From: Fidelibacterota bacterium
Lineage (GTDB): Bacteria; Fidelibacterota; UBA2242; JAFGTP01
DNA length: 64,000 nucleotides
NCBI GenBank assembly: GCA_016934035.1
Contig: JAFGTP010000062.1
Span: 53,456 to 117,455, forward strand
Direction of reading: 5' to 3'
Positions 9,561 through 17,998 of the stretch are shown piece by piece. The first letter of the stretch is position 1; every line of letters starts with the position of its first letter. Position numbers and translations under genes: made by a program. The notes under the pieces were generated by a model that made no database searches, was not told the origin of the DNA, and saw nothing but the letters and a program-made list of their open reading frames with translations.

Positions 9561-10682
9561 CTACGTTGTGTGTAAATCTACGGTAAAAGTGGAACCCACA
9601 TCAGGTTGACTGGAAACAGAAACATCTCCATGGTACATGCCTGAAATTTTTTTCAAGATGGACAGTCCCAGCCCACTTCCCAAAATATTCCGGGTCTTTT
9701 CATTTTTAATTCTCTTGAACTCTGAAAAGAGGGAATCTGCTTCTTCCCGGGTCATTCCGATTCCGGTGTCCTGGACAGCAATGGTAATTTTATGGTCCTC
9801 TTTGGTAATGGTCACATCAACCTGTCCGTTGTCTCTGTTATATTTGACGGCGTTGCTGATGAGATTGTTCATGATGATTTCAATTTCACCACTATCCGCC
9901 ACCATATTAATTTCTTCAGCAGCATGAAGGTTGAGTTTAATATTTTTTTCAGCAGCAGCGACTTCACTGGTTTCCATGGCGTGTTTTGCGATTTCCGTGA
10001 CATTGACCGGTTCCAGGCTGCGAATTTTTTGCCCGGATTCGATTCGGGTCAGGTCGAGAAGATCGGCGATCATTTTTTTCATTCCGCGGATTCGGACCAG
10101 ACTTCTGGAAACCATGTCGTCATACTTGTCGATTTCAGTACCCAGCACTTTATCGGCTAAAATACCAAGGTAGCCTTCCACTGCATTGATAGGCGCCTTC
10201 AGTTCATGTCCCAAAACAGAGATAAACTGAAATCGGACCTGTCTTCGCTCTTCTTCCAGTTTTTTTACCTGGCGGGCAAGGAGCAGGCTGCGGGCGGCTT
10301 TTTCCACCACATCGCGCAACTCTTTGGGCTCAAAAGGTTTGGCCAGAAAATCAAAGGCACCTCGTTTTATAGCTGATACCGCCGTCTCCAGAGAGGCATA
10401 AGCCGTGACCATGATGGTAACCATCTCACTGTCTTCGGCTGTGACCTCTTCCAGTACTTCCAGTCCTGACATGGTCGGAAGCTTATAATCCAGCAACATG
10501 ACATCGGGCTGAAAAGAAGCTACTTTTTCCAGGGCCTCTTCTCCGGTTTCCGCCATTTCTATATCAAAGGTAATTTCTTCTTTAATGTCCGGGATATTAA
10601 TTTTATGACGGGCCAGGGATTTTTTCATCCCCAAGCGCATACCCAGTTCGTCGTCAACTACCAGTACTTTTAAAACAGACAT
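9561..10682 (-). CDS. REC-histidine kinase hybrid (last gene of hydrogenase operon)
   Basis: Soluble signalling protein of 373 residues: an N-terminal receiver domain (acidic pocket D10/D11, phospho-acceptor D65 in 'VMLLDYKLP', K in 'FLAKPFEP'), a short coiled linker ('QVKKLEEERRQ'), HisKA with the H-box 'FISVLGHELKAPINA' (H159), and a HATPase_c domain with N-box 'NNLISNAVKYN', G1 'DTGIGM' and G2 'GSGLGLSIL'. It has no membrane segment. The ATG is 4 bp after the end of the stand-alone receiver, so it belongs to the rex-hyd operon. It probably takes phosphate or signal through its receiver and passes it on to an output protein not encoded here. It ends the operon, 11 bp before the inverted-repeat element. 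Confidence 0.9.
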   Translation of the reverse strand: MSVLKVLVVDDELGMRLGMKKSLARHKINIPDIKEEITFDIEMAETGEEALEKVASFQPDVMLLDYKLPTMSGLEVLEEVTAEDSEMVTIMVTAYASLETAVSAIKRGAFDFLAKPFEPKELRDVVEKAARSLLLARQVKKLEEERRQVRFQFISVLGHELKAPINAVEGYLGILADKVLGTEIDKYDDMVSRSLVRIRGMKKMIADLLDLTRIESGQKIRSLEPVNVTEIAKHAMETSEVAAAEKNIKLNLHAAEEINMVADSGEIEIIMNNLISNAVKYNRDNGQVDVTITKEDHKITIAVQDTGIGMTREEADSLFSEFKRIKNEKTRNILGSGLGLSILKKISGMYHGDVSVSSQPDVGSTFTVDLHTT

Positions 10683-10686
10683 AATT

Positions 10687-11088
10687 TTACTTTTTTAATA
10701 ATATTGTCATTTGTTTTTCCAACTGCTCAAAACGGATCGGTTTTGTCAGGAAAGCATCGGCTTTGATCCAGGATTTTTCCTCTTCGGTTTTGGCGTCAAA
10801 TTCAATTCCTGTTTCACTGGTGACACCAGAAGCAATGATTACCGGAATTTTGGAATTTTTCTTTTTGATATGGTAAGCCAGCGCAAAGCCACCGTCCATA
10901 TTTTCCATCATCAGGTCCAAAAGAGCGATGTCCGGCGTAAAGGTTTTTAAAAGTTCTTCAGCTGCTTTCTGGCTTTCTGCAGATTGCACATGATAGCCAG
11001 CGGCTTCCAACCTGATTTTGGTCTGATTCAGGAAATCGATATCATCATCAACAATCAATACATTGATATTTTTTTTGTTTTCACTCAT
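10687..11088 (-). CDS. Stand-alone response regulator receiver
   Basis: Single receiver domain of 133 residues with no output domain. It shows the acidic cluster in 'VLIVDDDIDF', phospho-acceptor D58 in 'IALLDLMMEN', a Ser/Thr switch region in 'PVIIASGVTSE' and the conserved Lys in 'AFLTKPIRF'. A short insert between strand 4 and helix 4 ('EFDAKTEEEKSWIKA') is longer than in CheY. It lies 12 bp after the sensory hydrogenase/kinase stop and 4 bp before the REC/kinase start. The natural reading is that it is the phosphorylation target of the hydrogenase-kinase and a shuttle to the downstream kinase; that is inference from position. Confidence 0.9.
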   Translation of the reverse strand: MSENKKNINVLIVDDDIDFLNQTKIRLEAAGYHVQSAESQKAAEELLKTFTPDIALLDLMMENMDGGFALAYHIKKKNSKIPVIIASGVTSETGIEFDAKTEEEKSWIKADAFLTKPIRFEQLEKQMTILLKK

Positions 11089-11100
11089 TGTTTTATGTCC

Positions 11101-13122
11101 CTATAAAGATTTTAGTTTTTTCATACTTTTTTTGGGTAACCGAATTTTAAAGGTCGACCCGGTGGGGCCTTTTTCCGGATCGGTATTGGACTGCACAGAG
11201 ATGTCTCCCTTGTGCATTTTAATAATTCCATAAATCACCGATAATCCCAGTCCCGTCCCCTGGCCTTCTTTTTTAGTTGTAAAAAAAGGTTCAAAAATTC
11301 TGGAAAGATTTTTCTGCGGAATACCCGTGCCTGTATCCTCAATTTTCAGGATGACATCCTGACTGGTACCGGCACAATGAATAATGATGCTGCCACCTTC
11401 GGGCATAGCATGGACACTGTTGTTCAAAAGATTGGTCAGTACCTGAATGATTTGATCATGATCGATTTCAGCATTTCTGTCTTCTCCCATTTCGTCATTA
11501 ACAGTGACTTTGATATTACCGGGAATATTCATGGTTTTCAACAGTTTTTCCACCATTTCGATCATGTCAACCTGCTTGAAATTCACTTTATTTTTTCTGG
11601 CAAAATTCAGGAGGCCCGATACAATGGTTTTGCAGCGGTTGGCTTCAGTGACGATCAAATCCAGGTCTTCATACATTTCAGAACCTGGGTCCACCTGCTC
11701 CTTGAGAAGGTTGGAGAACATGACCACGGCGCCCAGTGGATTATTGACTTCATGGGCGATTCCGGCTGCCATTTGCCCCATACTGGCTAGTTTTTCAGCC
11801 TGCATCAAAGCATTTCGTGTATCGTCAAGTTTTTCATCGGAAATTTTTAATTCCCGTAAGGTCTTTTTCATTTTTTCAATGACATAGGGCAGGCACATTT
11901 CCGATTCTGCCAGACCGTTCATGATGGCTTCAGCGTGGGCGCGACAGGTGTCATAGCCGCAGGCACCACAGTTCAGTTCATCATTGATATTGTATTTGCC
12001 CATTCGATGCAGGATTTCTTCAACCTCCCCGGTTTTCGGGGTTGTCAGGCTTTGGGTACAATGGTAAAATGTCCTTGATAAATCGAGGTCTTTAAATTGA
12101 TCAAGATAGTGGTGATGTTCTTCTTCATCCCGTTTGGGTGCGGTAGACTTGACATATTTGCTGATCTGGGTCCGTCTTTTGTACAACGGTGCACGGGTCG
12201 TCATTCCCGCCCCCATAATACAACCATCGCAGCAAAGCAGGTCCAGTAATTTGCAATCCAATGTGCCAAGTTCAAATTCCTCAACGGCTTCAATGAAATG
12301 TTTTTTTCCATTGGCTGAAACCACTTCTCCGGTCATCAGGTCTTCATCAATATCGGCTGCCGCCAGCATTCCACGGCGAACAGGAAAGAGGTTTCCCTTT
12401 TTGGCAAAAGGGGGATCAAAATCCGATTCTTCAACATTGCGAAAATCCAGGTGGGCCATGATGAACATGGTCCGCAATTCACCAAAGGTCAGGGCATCGT
12501 CCATTTCACCGTCTAGTTCTTCACTGTAAACTTCACCCTTTTTGGCAATACAGGGCCCAAGGAAAATGATTTTAATCGCATCGCCATAAAGTTGCTTGAC
12601 CACGCGCGCAGTGGCAATCATCGGAGAAACAACAGGGGCCAATCGTGAAACAAGGTTTGGATGGTAACGTTTGACATATCCGAATACTGCCGGACAGGTT
12701 GTAGTAATATATCCATCATGACCCGTCGTCTCGACAATTTCTTTCATCTTTATAGCGACCAGTTCCGCACCAAATCCCACTTCATGAACATAGTCAAAAC
12801 CCAGCGCTTTGATCATGCCGACAAACTTACGGTAGTTGTATTCATTGAATTCTGCCGCAAAGCTCGGAGCGACCAGTGCGACAGTTTTATATTTTGATCG
12901 AATAACACTGTTGACATGAGGAATGGATGAATGTACTTTTTTGGCATTCTGGCTGCAAACCAGAACACAGTTTCCGCATCCGATGCATCTTTCCGGAATA
13001 ATTTCGGCCTGGCCTTCGGATATTTTGATAGCCTTGGCCGGACATTCGCGAACACAGGTATAGCAGGTCCGGCATTTGTCCTTAATGGTGGAAATCAACG
13101 GTTTTATAGAAGTACTTTTCAT
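11101..13122 (-). CDS. [FeFe]-hydrogenase-like sensor fused to histidine kinase
   Basis: Predicted cytoplasmic H2 or redox sensor of 673 residues. In order: two [4Fe-4S] motifs (C17/20/23/27 and C46/49/52/56); a hydrogenase H-domain with L1 'TTTCPAVF' (C143), L2 'GPCIAKKGE' (C191) and L3 'LLCCDGCIMGAG' (C297, C301); a four-Cys Fe-S 'Fes' module (C385, C388, C393, C410); HisKA with 'AAGIAHEVNNPLG' (H457); and HATPase_c ('LTNLLNNSVHAMP', 'DTGTGIP', 'GTGLGLSV'). The four expected H-cluster ligand cysteines are present, but the proton-relay Cys of L1 is Thr and the L2 Met is Gly. Such losses are known in sensory [FeFe] hydrogenases (HydS, group C). There is no PAS domain, unlike TmHydS. It sits 23 bp after hydA in the same operon. 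Confidence 0.88.
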   Translation of the reverse strand: MKSTSIKPLISTIKDKCRTCYTCVRECPAKAIKISEGQAEIIPERCIGCGNCVLVCSQNAKKVHSSIPHVNSVIRSKYKTVALVAPSFAAEFNEYNYRKFVGMIKALGFDYVHEVGFGAELVAIKMKEIVETTGHDGYITTTCPAVFGYVKRYHPNLVSRLAPVVSPMIATARVVKQLYGDAIKIIFLGPCIAKKGEVYSEELDGEMDDALTFGELRTMFIMAHLDFRNVEESDFDPPFAKKGNLFPVRRGMLAAADIDEDLMTGEVVSANGKKHFIEAVEEFELGTLDCKLLDLLCCDGCIMGAGMTTRAPLYKRRTQISKYVKSTAPKRDEEEHHHYLDQFKDLDLSRTFYHCTQSLTTPKTGEVEEILHRMGKYNINDELNCGACGYDTCRAHAEAIMNGLAESEMCLPYVIEKMKKTLRELKISDEKLDDTRNALMQAEKLASMGQMAAGIAHEVNNPLGAVVMFSNLLKEQVDPGSEMYEDLDLIVTEANRCKTIVSGLLNFARKNKVNFKQVDMIEMVEKLLKTMNIPGNIKVTVNDEMGEDRNAEIDHDQIIQVLTNLLNNSVHAMPEGGSIIIHCAGTSQDVILKIEDTGTGIPQKNLSRIFEPFFTTKKEGQGTGLGLSVIYGIIKMHKGDISVQSNTDPEKGPTGSTFKIRLPKKSMKKLKSL

Positions 13123-13145
13123 CCCTTCAACTCATGCTGTTTCAT

Positions 13146-14870
13146 TTATTTCAGAACATCCCGTTTGACATAATGGGTATGCAGCAGTTTATGGCTGCGA
13201 TGGCCATTGGGTTCGCCCAGGTATTCTTCGTATAATTTTTGAATATGTTTATTATCATGGGAAGTCCTCAATTCGGCATCACGGTCAAGATCATAAAGCG
13301 CTTTCAACCTTGCTTTGATGGCTTCCATATCCATAGTCAGCGGCTGACCACCGCCATTGATACAGCCTCCGGGACAGGTCATGACTTCGATAAAATGCAA
13401 ATCCTTGCGTCCGGCGACAACCTGGTCCAATATTTTGCGGGCATTGGCCAGACCACTGACCACAGCAACGCCAACCAGCAGATCGCCAACCTGCACTTTG
13501 ACCTCTTTGATGCCGTCGAGACCACGCAGTTCCTTGATGACCGGGTCTTTCAGATTTTCACCGGTAATCAGTTTGTAGGCAGTTCGCAGGGCAGCTTCAG
13601 CCACACCACCGGTAGCGCCAAAAAGTTTACCCGCTGAGGAGCGTTCGGCAAACGGATTGTCCGCAATATCAGGTTCCATATTGTTCAGGTCCAGGCCCCG
13701 CATTTTGATTACCCTGGCAAATTCCCGAGTGGAGAGCACGGCGTCAATATCGGCTTGTCCCATATCGTTCATCATTTCCGGGCGTTCTGCTTCAAATTTT
13801 TTGGCTGAACAAGGCATAATGGCCACCGAATAAATATCTTTGGGGTCTATCTTGGCCTTTTCAGCATAATAACTTTTTATGACGGCCCCAAGCATCTGCA
13901 TGGGTGACTTACAGGTGGATACATTGGGCAGCAACTGCGGATAAAACTGTTCCACAAATTTTACCCAGCCGGGGCTGCAACTGGTGGTCATGGGCATTGG
14001 CCCGCCGTTTTTAATTCGATTGACCAGTTCCGTCGCTTCTTCCATGATGGTCAGATCGGCTGTAAAGGAAGTATCGAAGACCGCATCAAACCCCAGTCTT
14101 CTCATAGCTGCGACCATTAATCCGGCAACATCTTTACCCGGTTTGATACCGAATTCTTCACCAATTGTCACGGAAATGGAAGGTGCATGCTGAACAACAA
14201 CATGTTTTTTCGGATCATTGAGGGCATCCATGACTTCTTTGACATTGGATTTTTCTCGTAGTGCACCGGTCGGGCAGGCCAGAATACACTGGCCACAGTT
14301 GATACAACTGGAGACATTGAGACCTTCTCTGAAGGCAGTCCCGATTTCAGTCCGGCAGCCACGCTCAACGAAATCAATCGCACTGACGCCCTGTATTTCT
14401 TCACAGACGCGAACACATTTTCCGCAGAGGATACATTTGGCCGGGTCTCTGAGAATAGAGGGGCTGGAAGCATCGATTTCATAGGTCGATTTTTTACCGG
14501 TAAAACGACGTTGTCTCACGCCCAACTCTTCCGCCAGGTCCTGCAATTGGCAATTACCATTGCGTACACAGTAGAGACAGTCGTCCGGATGGTCAGCCAG
14601 CAAGAGTTCGATGATTGTTTTACGGGCTTTAATCGCCTTGGGAGAATGGGTCTGGATTTTCATGCCTTCCGCAACCGGCATGGCGCAGGACGGGACCAGT
14701 CCTTTGTAGCCTTCGATCTCAACCACGCACATACGACAGGCACCGGTTGGAAAAAGGTCTTTCATATAGCATAAAGTCGGTACGCTGATACCTTCACGAT
14801 TCAACGTGTCCAGTATCATTTCTCCTTTTTTTGCTTTTATTTCTCTGTTATTGATTTGTATGGTAAACAC
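13146..14870 (-). CDS. hydA: NAD(P)H-coupled [FeFe]-hydrogenase catalytic subunit
   Basis: Catalytic subunit of a cytoplasmic multimeric hydrogenase (HydABC/HndABCD type) that makes H2 from NADH, possibly together with reduced ferredoxin. The 574 residues contain, in order: an N-terminal [2Fe-2S] (C34, C45, C48, C62); a His-ligated [4Fe-4S] (H94, C98, C101, C107); two [4Fe-4S] motifs ('CILCGKCVRVC', 'CINCGQCILACP'); and the H-domain with L1 'TSCSPGW' (296-302), L2 'MPCSAKKFE' (C354) and L3 'EVMTCPGGCINGGGQP' (C499, C503). L1 has Ser299 where the textbook motif TSCCPxW has a cluster-ligand Cys; I recall TSCSPGW in other HndD-type enzymes, but could not check. There is no extra C-terminal [2Fe-2S] domain. 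It follows hydB by 11 bp. Confidence 0.93.
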   Translation of the reverse strand: MFTIQINNREIKAKKGEMILDTLNREGISVPTLCYMKDLFPTGACRMCVVEIEGYKGLVPSCAMPVAEGMKIQTHSPKAIKARKTIIELLLADHPDDCLYCVRNGNCQLQDLAEELGVRQRRFTGKKSTYEIDASSPSILRDPAKCILCGKCVRVCEEIQGVSAIDFVERGCRTEIGTAFREGLNVSSCINCGQCILACPTGALREKSNVKEVMDALNDPKKHVVVQHAPSISVTIGEEFGIKPGKDVAGLMVAAMRRLGFDAVFDTSFTADLTIMEEATELVNRIKNGGPMPMTTSCSPGWVKFVEQFYPQLLPNVSTCKSPMQMLGAVIKSYYAEKAKIDPKDIYSVAIMPCSAKKFEAERPEMMNDMGQADIDAVLSTREFARVIKMRGLDLNNMEPDIADNPFAERSSAGKLFGATGGVAEAALRTAYKLITGENLKDPVIKELRGLDGIKEVKVQVGDLLVGVAVVSGLANARKILDQVVAGRKDLHFIEVMTCPGGCINGGGQPLTMDMEAIKARLKALYDLDRDAELRTSHDNKHIQKLYEEYLGEPNGHRSHKLLHTHYVKRDVLK

Positions 14871-14881
14871 AATGACCTCAC

Positions 14882-16840
14882 TTATTCTACTGTAACTGCA
14901 TTAAAACGGCACACTTCCAGACAATTTCCACAGCCAATACATTTATCCGCAATGATATAATGAGGTGTTTTAGGCTTTCCGATAATGGCCTGGGTCGGAC
15001 ATTCTCTCGCGCAGAGAGTACAGCCGACACATTTATCTGTTACAATTTCATAGGTTAATAGTTCTTTGCAAACACCGGCCGGACATTTTCTTTCGAAAAT
15101 ATGGTCTTCGTATTCAGAACGGAACCATCTGAGGGTACTCAGCACAGGATTCGGCGCTGATTTTCCAAGGCCGCAAAGGGATGTATCCTGAATGACTTCT
15201 GCAAGGCGATTGAGATACATGACGCCTTTAAATCTTTCCAGGGCTTCAAATTCGGTTTCATTTTTCTTGGCCCTGGTAATGGATTCCAGGATTTCCAGCA
15301 TGCGGCGTGTACCTTCCCGGCAGGGAATGCATTTTCCGCAGGATTCTCTCTGAATGAAGTCCATGAAAAATTTGGCCACATCCACCATACAGGTATCTTC
15401 ATTCATGATGACCAGCCCGCCGGACCCCATCATAGCGCCCACTTCCTGCAGAGACTCATAGTCAATTTCAATATCAAGATGTTGTTCCGGGATACAACCG
15501 CCGGAAGGGCCGCCGATCTGGGCAGCTTTATATTTTTTACCATCGGGTATTCCACCGCCGATTTGAAAAACGACATCCTGTAATTTGGTACCCATGGCCA
15601 CTTCAACCAACCCTGTATTATTGATATTACCGGAAAGAGCGAAGACCTTGGTTCCCTTACTGGTTTTTGTGCCCACGGTACTAAACCATTCCGCTCCTCT
15701 GTCGATGATCGAGGGAATATTGGCCAGCGTTTCGACGTTGTTGATGACTGTGGGTTTGCCAAATAACCCGCTGACCGCCGGAAAGGGTGGTCTCGGACGA
15801 GGCATACCGCGTTTACCTTCAATACTGTTAATGAGAGCTGTTTCTTCACCACAGACAAAGGCACCGGCCCCTTTCTTGATTACCATGTTCAGGTTGAAAC
15901 CGCTGTCCAGAATATTATTGCCCAGCAGGCCATAGTGTTTCGCCAACTCAATGGCGGTTTTCAATCGTTCAATAGCCAAGGGATATTCTGCACGGATATA
16001 GATGTAGGCTTTGGAAGCGCCGATGGCATAGGAGGCCAGGGTCAACCCTTCCACCAGGGCATAGGGGTCGCCTTCAATGACAGCCCGGTCCATAAAGGCC
16101 CCCGGATCACCTTCGTCAGCATTGCAAATAAAATATTTTTGCTCCGATGGAGTATTGAGGGCAAATTTCCATTTTTTCCCGGTGGAAAAACCACCGCCGC
16201 CCCGTCCGCGCAGGCCACTGAATTCCACCAGGTCACATAATTCCGCCGGCGTATAATTCCGCAATGCTTTGGCCAGTCCGCGGTAACCGCCACGAGCAAT
16301 GTACTGATCAATGCTCTCCGGGTCCACATGGCCGCAATTTTTCAAGACCCAGCGGGTTTGATATTTAAAAAAGGGATAATCTTCCATGGAGACAATGTTG
16401 TCCCAACTTTTATTTTCACCGGTTTTAATCTGTAATAAAACATCTTCCACAGGCACTTCTTCGTCAAATACCGAATTCAAAATATTCTCAGCTTTATCTT
16501 CGGTGACATGTTTAAAGCTCAGCCTGTTTTTACCAGGGAACTGAACATCCATGAGCGGCTCTTCGGCACATAGTCCGATACAGCCGACTTCCACTATGTC
16601 CGCTTCTATTTTTTTGTCAGCCAAAAAGCCCTTGATGACTTCCAGGGTCTTTCCGGCACCGGCACCCATGCCGCAGGTTCCTGTTCCCAGAAAAATTGTG
16701 GGTTTGTCCACAACTTCATAGGTGAGTTTGCGAAACCTTTCCTGCATTTCCGGTGTAAGATCTTTTTTATCGCTGATAAGCAAAGTGCTGATAAAATCTG
16801 CAACGTGCTTATCCGATATATCCTGACAGTTTTTACACAT
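14882..16840 (-). CDS. hydB: Hydrogenase NADH-oxidising flavoprotein subunit (NuoF-like)
   Basis: Diaphorase subunit of the hydrogenase: binds NAD(H) and FMN and passes electrons to HydA and possibly ferredoxin. It has 652 residues: an N-terminal thioredoxin-like [2Fe-2S] domain ('GTGTCGMGAGA', 'GCIGLCAEEPL'), the NuoF core with FMN/NAD segments 'GLRGRGGGGFSTGKKW' and 'ICNADEGDPGAFMDR', SLBB and the [4Fe-4S] motif 'ESCGKCIPCREGTRR', and two C-terminal ferredoxin motifs ('CVGCTLCARECP', 'CIGCGNCLEVCRFNAV'). This three-part layout is that of HydB in NAD-dependent and electron-bifurcating hydrogenases. Its start overlaps the hydC stop by 8 bp, so the two are coupled. Whether the complex bifurcates cannot be decided from sequence alone. 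Confidence 0.94.
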   Translation of the reverse strand: MCKNCQDISDKHVADFISTLLISDKKDLTPEMQERFRKLTYEVVDKPTIFLGTGTCGMGAGAGKTLEVIKGFLADKKIEADIVEVGCIGLCAEEPLMDVQFPGKNRLSFKHVTEDKAENILNSVFDEEVPVEDVLLQIKTGENKSWDNIVSMEDYPFFKYQTRWVLKNCGHVDPESIDQYIARGGYRGLAKALRNYTPAELCDLVEFSGLRGRGGGGFSTGKKWKFALNTPSEQKYFICNADEGDPGAFMDRAVIEGDPYALVEGLTLASYAIGASKAYIYIRAEYPLAIERLKTAIELAKHYGLLGNNILDSGFNLNMVIKKGAGAFVCGEETALINSIEGKRGMPRPRPPFPAVSGLFGKPTVINNVETLANIPSIIDRGAEWFSTVGTKTSKGTKVFALSGNINNTGLVEVAMGTKLQDVVFQIGGGIPDGKKYKAAQIGGPSGGCIPEQHLDIEIDYESLQEVGAMMGSGGLVIMNEDTCMVDVAKFFMDFIQRESCGKCIPCREGTRRMLEILESITRAKKNETEFEALERFKGVMYLNRLAEVIQDTSLCGLGKSAPNPVLSTLRWFRSEYEDHIFERKCPAGVCKELLTYEIVTDKCVGCTLCARECPTQAIIGKPKTPHYIIADKCIGCGNCLEVCRFNAVTVE

Positions 16841-17306
16841 CTTTACTTACCTCTTTTTGATATTTTTTGACAATTTTTTTCACTTCATCACGGGTCACTT
16901 TTGCGAAGACTTCACCATTGATGGTAATGGCCGGCGCCAGACCGCAGGCACCGATGCAGGCCACCACTTCAAGACTGAATAATCCGTCTCTGCTGGTATC
17001 GCCGGGCTTTATGCTCAGTTGTCTCTGGAACTCCTCCAGGATGTTTCCGGAACCCTTGACATGGCAGGCTGTGCCGCGACAAATCTGGATGTGATACTTA
17101 CCGATCGGAGAAAAACGGAACTGATTATAAAAAGTCGCTACTCCGAAAATTTTACTGGCCGGTAAATTCAAATAATCACCAACTTTTTCTACTGCTTCTT
17201 TTGAAATATATCCGTCAGCTTCCTGCACATCCTGCAGAATGGGGATCAGCGAATCGCGCCCGGCATTGGGATAATTTTTCAGAACAGTTTCAACATTTTT
17301 ACTCAT
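16833..17306 (-). CDS. hydC: Hydrogenase [2Fe-2S] subunit (NuoE-like)
   Basis: Small thioredoxin-like [2Fe-2S] subunit of the hydrogenase complex. The ATG at 17306 is chosen because GGGAAG stands 6 bp upstream; a longer reading from 17342 would run into rex and lacks a clear site. The 157 residues include 'PILQDVQEADGYISKEAVEK' in the N-terminal helical part, 'VATFYNQFRFSPIGKY', and the cluster ligands in 'CRGTACHVKGS' and 'VVACIGACGLAP' (the C-x4-C and C-x3-C of NuoE). It begins 10 bp after the rex stop and overlaps hydB by 8 bp, fixing the gene order rex-hydC-hydB-hydA. Confidence 0.94.
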   Translation of the reverse strand: MSKNVETVLKNYPNAGRDSLIPILQDVQEADGYISKEAVEKVGDYLNLPASKIFGVATFYNQFRFSPIGKYHIQICRGTACHVKGSGNILEEFQRQLSIKPGDTSRDGLFSLEVVACIGACGLAPAITINGEVFAKVTRDEVKKIVKKYQKEVSKDV

Positions 17307-17316
17307 TTGATCTTCC

Positions 17317-17949
17317 CTATTTATTTGTGTTGTTTTTGGCAAAATAGGACACTTTTTCCAGTGTCGTAATCATGTCCCGGTTTTCCACATAGATGCCATG
17401 GGGCACAGTCAGGGTAATGGGGGCATAATTCAATATTCCTTTGACCCCGGCTTCGATCAACTCATCGGCCACGCTCTGGGCGCTGCCCGAAGGTACCGTT
17501 ATGACAGCGGTTTTGATCTTTTTTTCGATGATCACCGGTTTCAAATCTTTGACGTGATAGCTGCGACAGCCGGAGATGACCCGCTCAATCTTGTCGGGAT
17601 TGACATCAAAGACTGTGACGATCTCCAGTTTTGAACTCTGGCCGTTGAAATAATCGATAATAGCCCGTCCCAGGTTTCCCACTCCCACCAGGGCAATGCC
17701 TTCCTTCTGGTCCGGATCAATAAATTCACCGATACTGTCCAGCAGGCCTCTGATTTCGTAGCCATGGGCCGGGGAGCCGGTGTATCCGATTTCCATCAGG
17801 TCGCGTCGAACCTGGGCTGATGAAGCACCGCTGCTGCTGGCCAGTTGATGGGAGAAGACATGGGTTTTGCCCAATTGTTTATCCAGCCGTAGCAGGACTC
17901 GTCGATAGGTAATAATTCTTTCGATTTTTTTGTCACTGATTTTGTTCAT
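17317..17949 (-). CDS. rex: Redox-sensing transcriptional repressor Rex
   Basis: Dimeric DNA-binding repressor that releases DNA when NADH is high. It has 210 residues, the usual Rex length. The N-terminal winged helix covers about 10-60 ('SHQLASSSGASSAQVRRDLM'), followed by the Rossmann domain with the NAD-binding motif 'VGVGNLGRA' (88-96) and 'ILNYAPITLTVP', the conserved core near the dimer interface. The C-terminal domain-swap helix ends 'LEKVSYFAKNNTNK'. It is the first gene of the hydrogenase operon, which makes autoregulation and NADH-triggered hydrogenase expression likely. The putative operator region lies directly upstream. Confidence 0.96.
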   Translation of the reverse strand: MNKISDKKIERIITYRRVLLRLDKQLGKTHVFSHQLASSSGASSAQVRRDLMEIGYTGSPAHGYEIRGLLDSIGEFIDPDQKEGIALVGVGNLGRAIIDYFNGQSSKLEIVTVFDVNPDKIERVISGCRSYHVKDLKPVIIEKKIKTAVITVPSGSAQSVADELIEAGVKGILNYAPITLTVPHGIYVENRDMITTLEKVSYFAKNNTNK

Positions 17950-17957
17950 TTCTTCAC

Positions 17958-17998
17958 CAAATTTGAAACATTTTTCACAGCGTTATATTTTTCACAAT
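17958..17998 (-). promoter_or_regulatory. Putative Rex operator region (repeated TGTGAAAAAT)
   Basis: Two copies of TGTGAAAAAT (minus strand; plus-strand positions 17970-17979 and 17987-17996) stand 17 bp apart, and the copy nearer the gene is followed by GTTTCAAA, giving a degenerate inverted repeat. TTGTGAA half-sites are the core of known Rex operators (TTGTGAA-N4-TTCACAA), but the spacing here is not canonical. The position just upstream of rex makes an autoregulatory role plausible. Confidence 0.4.
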
